Assembly: GCA_050305135.1 (NCBI GenBank)
Contig: JBNLET010000055.1
Coordinates: 1 to 10,514 of the forward strand
Reading direction: 5' to 3'
DNA: 10,514 nucleotides
From: Cognatazoarcus sp050305135
GTDB taxonomy: Bacteria > Pseudomonadota > Gammaproteobacteria > Burkholderiales > Rhodocyclaceae
The translations under genes and the position numbers were made by a program. A model generated the notes under the pieces. That model did no database searches. It was given only the letters and a program-made list of their open reading frames with translations, and was not told the origin of the DNA. Each line of letters opens with the position of its first letter. Positions within the stretch are counted from its first letter, which is position 1. Shown here piece by piece: positions 7,801 through 10,514 of the stretch.

Positions 7801-8267
7801 ACGAAGAAGCGTGCCGGCTGGCCCTGGGCTTCCTTCATCCAGAACACCTGGGCCAGCGTCACCGTCTGGTCGTAGCCTGCATTGCGGAATACGCCCAGGA
7901 TCACCGAGTAGCTGTTGTGATCGCGCAGCGACACCGGCCTGGCGCTGCCCGTGGCCTCGCTGCGCTCGGACTTGTAGTGGCCGAGCACGTAGGAGCGCAG
8001 GGTCCGCTCCCTGGCGTCGGCGCCGGCGGCCTTGTTGTAGGCGACCCGCTGGGCGGGCACGAGCAGCGTCGTGACCGCATCCACCAGCGTGGACTTGCCG
8101 GAGCCGATGTCGCCGGTCAGCAGGCCGTTGCTGCCATCCAACTGGAGGATCCAGACGCGGCCGTCGAAGGTGCCCCAGTTGAATACTTCCAGACGCATCA
8201 GCCGGAAGCCGGAAAGCGCATCGTCGGCGGTGAAGTCCAGGCCGAGGGGGATCGGCTCACTCGTCAT
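4878..8267 (-). CDS. jetC: Wadjet SMC-like ATPase JetC
   Basis: The product is 1129 aa. I chose ATG 8267-8265 because GGGAGGG sits four bases upstream and the protein then begins just ahead of the ATPase head; an in-frame ATG at 8333 inside jetB would add 22 Arg-rich residues. The N-terminal head has FRLMRLEVFNWGTFDG (21-36) and Walker A GDIGSGKST (52-60, K58). A long coiled-coil arm runs from about 255 to 460, a globular hinge from about 465 to 620 (including FDYACCAS near 577-584), and the return coil from about 625 to 900. The C-terminal head holds the ABC signature region SGGKSGGQKEK (1005-1015) and Walker B FVVIDE (1043-1048) followed by AFGRGSDES. JetC is the SMC/MukB-like motor that dimerises, binds ATP between heads and extrudes DNA loops in the cytoplasm with JetA and JetB. 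Its start overlaps the jetB end by 11 bp. No defect is seen. Confidence 0.96.
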   Translation of the reverse strand: MTSEPIPLGLDFTADDALSGFRLMRLEVFNWGTFDGRVWILQLDGSNGLLTGDIGSGKSTLVDAVTTLLVPAQRVAYNKAAGADARERTLRSYVLGHYKSERSEATGSARPVSLRDHNSYSVILGVFRNAGYDQTVTLAQVFWMKEAQGQPARFFVGAERELSIAADFAHFGTDIAQLRKKLRAAGAAIEDAFPKYGAWYRRRFGIDNEQAMELFHQTVSMKSVGNLTDFVRSHMLEPFDVAPRINALIGHFDDLNRAHEAVLKAKRQVALLVPLVGDCDRYQQQALELENLRACREALKPYFAELKLGLLDRRLQLLAEELGRLAARKARHAEQRDRERTEVDRLRTAVAENGGDRLEQLALEIRDQERERDRRRQRAGRHAELLAAVGETPAGDEAAFAAQRKALAELRDELGEQESALQNQITEWGVTLREGKREHDRLGEDLASLRERRSNIPRLQVAMRSAICDALGLDEAEMPFTGELIQVREEERDWEGAVERVLHNFGLSLLVPDARYAEVAAWVDRTHLAGRLVYFRVRAGRGSDLPSLHRNSLVHKLAVKPDSGFHDWLARELAHRFDYACCASQERFRRETRALTRAGQIKAPGERHEKDDRHRLDDRSRYVLGWSNEAKIAALEAQQQALESRLGELGSRIGAAQAEQGKLRRQVEALAAVAEFVDFRDLDWPACATEIARLQDEKARLEAASDRLRELAAQLEAVRAALVETEASLSAVDQKLGSTDAHRKTTETLRQQTAELLAEIAPPLRERLAALRAELLGGHQLSVDSCDNRERDLRDALQGRMDAEAKALSRLAERIIKAMSAFKDAYKLETAEFDASLEAAFEYRTLLDQLNRDDLPRFEARFKELLNVNTINEIANFNAQLARERETIKERIGRINESLTQIDYNPGRFIVLESQLSPDVEIRDFQADLRACTEGALTGSGDAQYSEAKFLQVKTIIDRFRGREGLSEQDRRWTAKVTDVRNWFLFAASERWREDGAEHEHYSDSGGKSGGQKEKLAYTILAASLAYQFGLEWGELRSRSFRFVVIDEAFGRGSDESAQYGLRLFRQLNLQLLIVTPLQKIHIIEPFVSSVGFVHNEGGRASKLRNLSIEEYRAQKANMTPPAVREALP

Positions 8268-8895
8268 CCGACCCTCCCGCCTGCGCCCGGTAGGCAGCCA
8301 GCCGGGCATCGAACTCCGCCAGCCACTGGGCATCCACGTAGGCCTTGAGAATGCGCCGCACTTCGTACCCGATCGGGCCGCCCGCCGATTTCAGGCGGCG
8401 CAGGAACCCCAGGTCCACCACCTTGTTGATGTGGGTCTCGATCTGGTCGATGAGCTTCGCCTCGTTGCTGCTCTCCGGCAGGAAGACCCGCAGCAGCTCG
8501 ACGATCTCGTCCCGGCTCAGCACCAGGCGCGTGTCGGCCCCGCCCGCGTCGAACTCCGCCAGCTTCCTGCGCAGCAGGGCCAGCAACAGGCTCACCGGAA
8601 AGGACAGCGGCCGGCGCGCCATCAGGCGGGGAATCTTCGGCGCAGCCTCGTCCGCGGCGGAGTCGGGGCGGCTCCTGAGGAAGGCGTGGCCTTCGGCCTC
8701 GTCCAGCACCAGTTCCAGGCCCAGCACCGACACGTAGTCACGCACCCGTGCCTGCAGATCCAGCAATGCCCCCCACAGGCGCTCATTGCCTTCCCGGTAG
8801 ATCACGCCCTTGAGGAGGGTGACCGCCAGCACGGACAGATCGGCCTCCGGCGGGGGTCCGGCAGGCTCCGGTATCACTTGCTCGTATTGCGTCAT
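8257..8895 (-). CDS. jetB: Wadjet KITE-like subunit JetB (DUF4194)
   Basis: The product is 212 aa, from ATG 8895-8893, four bases after the jetA stop. An AGGA lies only two bases before the start, so translation is probably coupled to jetA. Features typical of DUF4194 are an opening helix LSVLAVTLLKGVIYR (20-34), a leading winged-helix region with WGALLDLQARVRDYVSVLGL (41-60), FLRSRP (72-77), and a second winged helix covering LSFPVSLLLALLRRKLAEFD (97-116), VLSRDEIVELLRVFLP (125-140), a helix with IDQIETHINKVVDLGFLRRL (149-168) and the closing YEVRRILKAYVDAQWL (177-192). JetB corresponds to MukE/MksE: a homodimer that binds the kleisin JetA and contacts DNA in the SMC complex. The C-terminus is short and acidic (SDDE). 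Assignment rests on sequence pattern and on lying between jetA and jetC. Confidence 0.93.
   Translation of the reverse strand: MTQYEQVIPEPAGPPPEADLSVLAVTLLKGVIYREGNERLWGALLDLQARVRDYVSVLGLELVLDEAEGHAFLRSRPDSAADEAAPKIPRLMARRPLSFPVSLLLALLRRKLAEFDAGGADTRLVLSRDEIVELLRVFLPESSNEAKLIDQIETHINKVVDLGFLRRLKSAGGPIGYEVRRILKAYVDAQWLAEFDARLAAYRAQAGGSDDE
8272..8278 (-). promoter_or_regulatory. Shine-Dalgarno site of jetC inside jetB
   Basis: GGGAGGG on the minus strand, four bases before ATG 8267, lies within the last codons of jetB. It is the strongest ribosome site in the operon and fixes the jetC start. Confidence 0.8.
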
Positions 8896-8899
8896 CTTC

Positions 8900-10354
8900 C
8901 TACCGCACGTATATCACCCGAGGCAGGCGGGCCCGTTTGCGTACGGCCGTCCCGTCGCTGGCCACCGCCTCCCAGGTGATCGTTTCCTCGCTGTCATCCA
9001 CCACCACCGACTTGAAGGACTCGCTGCCCAGTTGCAGATAGGCCACCAGTTCCGCCAGGCCGTGCTGCAGCGGCTGGGTCTCCACCAGCTCGCGCAGGGT
9101 GACCTGGGCGCGCGCCTGCAGGCTCTTGCGCAAATGCTGCACCAGGCGCGCCCGATCGACCACCACCTGCCCGTAGAGGACCGAGGCATCCAGGTCCTCG
9201 TCCCCCTCCTCGAGCACCACGTCGGCGATCAGCGGCTTCACCGGCGGCGAAAACAAGGGCCGCTCCATCGGCAACTCGACGTTGGCCGCGGCCTCCGCGA
9301 TCTGCATCATCTCGCCGGCCGGGGGCGACTCGCGCAGCGCCAGCGCCTTGGTCTCGATGCCGTGCAGGATGTCCATGATGCGGCGGTTCTCCAGCCACGC
9401 CTGGTCATCGAGAAAACGCCTCAACTGCTGGGAAAGCTGGGCCACCGTGCGCTGGGTATGCTCGCCGGCCTCCAGCCAATCGTAATGCACGCGACGGGTG
9501 CGGCCATCCGGCCGCAGCTCGGCCACCGGCGGCAGCGCCAGCACCCGTTCGAGCAATTCGGTCAGCTCCTCCTGGCGTCGGCTCGACATCAGGAAATCCC
9601 AGAAGGCGCGAAAACTCCTGCCCTGGTCGGAATCGCCGATGGCATCGCGCTCGCCCATGATCTCCTCCAACAGTGCGCCCTTGGCGCCGTCCCACAGCGC
9701 GATGCGCTCGCGCACCCGCCGATCCAGCTGGCGGAAGTTGTGCTCCACCTCGCGGAAATCCGTCAGCAGCTCCCGCGCCAGCTGCATGAACTGCTGGAAG
9801 CGGTCCTTCACCGCCGTACCGTCCAGCATCGGTACATCGCCGGCCAGCACGCGGGCGATCTCGGCATCGATCTCGTCGCGCCGCCGCTGCAGCTCCTCGA
9901 CACGCCGGGCCGGGTCGGCCTCGCTCCCCTCGCTGATCTGCCGCAGCAGCTCGAACAGGGTCAGCAGGCGCGACTCGGTGCCGACGAAGCTGCGCTCGGC
10001 GAGCTGCCCGAGCCAGGCGATGGCCTTTTCGGTGGCCGGCGTGAGGTCGAACTGCGGCTCGTCCGAACCCTGCGCGTAGAATTTCCGCAGCCAACCCTTG
10101 TCCGGGCCCGCCCAGTCGTTCAGGTATTCCATCGCCGGCTTCGGAAAGGCCTGACCGCCCAGTTGCCCGCGCAGCGCGAACAACTCGTCCTCCAGCGCCT
10201 CGGCCAGATCCACCGCCGCCATCACCCGCACGTTGGGCGCCACGAACACCCGCTGCAGAAAGCTCGCCACGAGCGCCGCGTGGTCCGAGCGCAGCAGGCG
10301 CCAGGCGGGGTGATGGATGCGCAGCGCGTCGAGGGTGGCGTAGTCGAGGGTCAT
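8900..10354 (-). CDS. jetA: Wadjet kleisin-like subunit JetA (DUF3375)
   Basis: The product is 484 aa with ATG at 10354-10352, beginning MTLDYATLDALRIHHPAWRL, the way DUF3375 proteins normally begin. The frame is open to an ATG at 10447, but the extra 31 residues are Arg/Ser-rich and unlike the family. The Shine-Dalgarno at 10354 is weak (GAGCG only). Family marks include FLQRVFVAPNVR (32-43), ESRLLTLFELLRQISEGSEA (127-146), the charged helix EELQRRRDEIDAEIARVL (153-170) followed by a short turn, DFREVEHNFRQLDRRVRERI (199-218) and SDQGRSFRAFWDFLMS (242-257). The C-terminal half (about 370-484) includes an acidic loop LEEGDEDLD (381-389) and a helical wing. JetA, like MukF/MksF, is the kleisin that bridges the JetC heads, holds JetB dimers and links two motor units. 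As first gene of the operon it presumably follows the promoter, which I cannot identify. Confidence 0.95.
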   Translation of the reverse strand: MTLDYATLDALRIHHPAWRLLRSDHAALVASFLQRVFVAPNVRVMAAVDLAEALEDELFALRGQLGGQAFPKPAMEYLNDWAGPDKGWLRKFYAQGSDEPQFDLTPATEKAIAWLGQLAERSFVGTESRLLTLFELLRQISEGSEADPARRVEELQRRRDEIDAEIARVLAGDVPMLDGTAVKDRFQQFMQLARELLTDFREVEHNFRQLDRRVRERIALWDGAKGALLEEIMGERDAIGDSDQGRSFRAFWDFLMSSRRQEELTELLERVLALPPVAELRPDGRTRRVHYDWLEAGEHTQRTVAQLSQQLRRFLDDQAWLENRRIMDILHGIETKALALRESPPAGEMMQIAEAAANVELPMERPLFSPPVKPLIADVVLEEGDEDLDASVLYGQVVVDRARLVQHLRKSLQARAQVTLRELVETQPLQHGLAELVAYLQLGSESFKSVVVDDSEETITWEAVASDGTAVRKRARLPRVIYVR

Positions 10355-10476
10355 CGAGCGCTCGGCCGCGGACCTCGCCAAGCCGAGTCGGCCACGCCGC
10401 AGCACCATTGCCATCGCCCCCAGGGAACGACTCCGGCACCCGGCCATGCACCAGCCTTCGAGCTAGACCAATTCAT
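10351..10476 (-). CDS. Speculative Trp-rich 41-aa leader ORF upstream of jetA
   Basis: ATG at 10476-10474 opens 41 codons ending in TGA at 10353-10351, which overlaps the jetA start as ATGA. The product has six Trp (positions 3, 11, 19, 22, 24, 33) and a Cys pair (25-26), an unusual composition. A GGAGA lies about 11 bases upstream and GAGG directly abuts the ATG, so initiation is uncertain. It could couple translation into jetA, which lacks a good ribosome site of its own. In GC-rich DNA a frame of this length is easily due to chance. Confidence 0.2.
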   Translation of the reverse strand: MNWSSSKAGAWPGAGVVPWGRWQWCCGVADSAWRGPRPSAR

Positions 10477-10514
10477 CCTCGCCGTCTCTCCGAACGGGTG
10501 CTGTCGTGGACCTG
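10355..10514. other. Region upstream of the jet operon
   Basis: These 160 bases hold the probable 5' leader of the jet transcript and the speculative leader ORF. I find no convincing sigma70 or alternative promoter and no gene on the plus strand. The operon promoter may lie in this segment with a weak consensus or beyond the window. Confidence 0.4.

Larger units (their letters stand above)
3679..10354 (-). other. Complete type I Wadjet operon jetABCD
   Basis: Four genes on one strand in the order jetA (DUF3375), jetB (DUF4194), jetC (SMC-like ATPase), jetD (DUF3322-DUF2220). Junctions are +4 bp, -11 bp and -4 bp, so transcription and probably translation are coupled. This content and order define type I Wadjet. 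Known biology of the family: JetABC forms a dimeric SMC motor that extrudes DNA loops, and JetD cleaves when the motor has engaged a small closed circle, so plasmids are destroyed while the chromosome is spared. All four frames are open, with ATPase and nuclease motifs intact. A housekeeping MksBEF condensin was considered; the DUF2220 nuclease gene points to Wadjet. No other defence genes, transposases or integrases are visible beside it. Confidence 0.93.

Noticed and set aside
8268..8333. A longer JetC beginning at ATG 8333 inside jetB
   Set aside because: The added residues are Arg-rich and lie within jetB; ATG 8267 has a strong GGGAGGG at the right distance.
4752..8348. A 1198-codon open frame on the plus strand covering jetC and part of jetD
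   Set aside because: It is antisense to the clear SMC ATPase gene. Its Leu/Gly/Ala/Gln/Arg-rich product has no recognisable motif and arises from GC-skewed third positions of jetC.
3679..10354. Reading the cluster as a housekeeping MukBEF/MksBEF condensin
   Set aside because: The DUF2220 nuclease gene overlapping jetC, together with DUF3375 and DUF4194 subunits, is the type I Wadjet combination.
10355..10447. A longer JetA beginning at ATG 10447
   Set aside because: The added 31 residues are Arg/Ser-rich, and DUF3375 proteins normally begin at the DYATLDALR segment encoded right after ATG 10354.
1..10514. Mobile-element traces, CRISPR arrays, tRNA or other RNA genes
   Set aside because: I saw no transposase or integrase motifs, no regularly spaced repeats, and no tRNA-like cloverleaf or CCA end in the gaps.

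Overview
The window is GC-rich, densely coded bacterial chromosome. Its codon use and protein types suggest a proteobacterium, and my guess from general resemblance is a betaproteobacterium of the Azoarcus/Thauera kind. That placement is inference; nothing in the window fixes the taxon. I see no RNA genes, insertion sequences, CRISPR arrays or attachment sites.

Left part (1-3548): three genes unrelated to the defence locus. On the minus strand is the 5' portion of an FMN-binding glutamate-synthase-like protein with two CDGSH iron-sulfur motifs fused at its N-terminus; its 3' end lies beyond base 1. Divergent from it, on the plus strand, is a creatininase-family hydrolase with an awkward start: a short hydrophobic ORF in another frame ends exactly on its probable GTG. 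Next on the plus strand is an exported protein of unknown function with a clear signal peptide and an internal two-fold repeat.

Middle (3549-3678): a convergent intergenic region with a perfect 14-bp hairpin and smaller hairpins that probably stop transcription from both sides.

Right part (3679-10354, minus strand): a complete, tightly packed four-gene operon jetA-jetB-jetC-jetD, a type I Wadjet anti-plasmid defence system. JetA (DUF3375, kleisin-like), JetB (DUF4194, KITE-like) and JetC (SMC-like ATPase) would form a loop-extruding SMC complex. JetD (DUF3322 plus DUF2220, Toprim-type) is the nuclease that cuts small closed circular DNA. The genes are separated by 4 bp or overlap by 11 and 4 bp. 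Walker A, ABC signature and Walker B in JetC and the Glu/DxD Toprim residues in JetD are all present, so the system looks intact. The family is described, so the system itself is not new. A Trp-rich 41-codon ORF ends on the jetA start codon and is a speculative leader. The operon promoter is not recognisable and may lie beyond base 10514.
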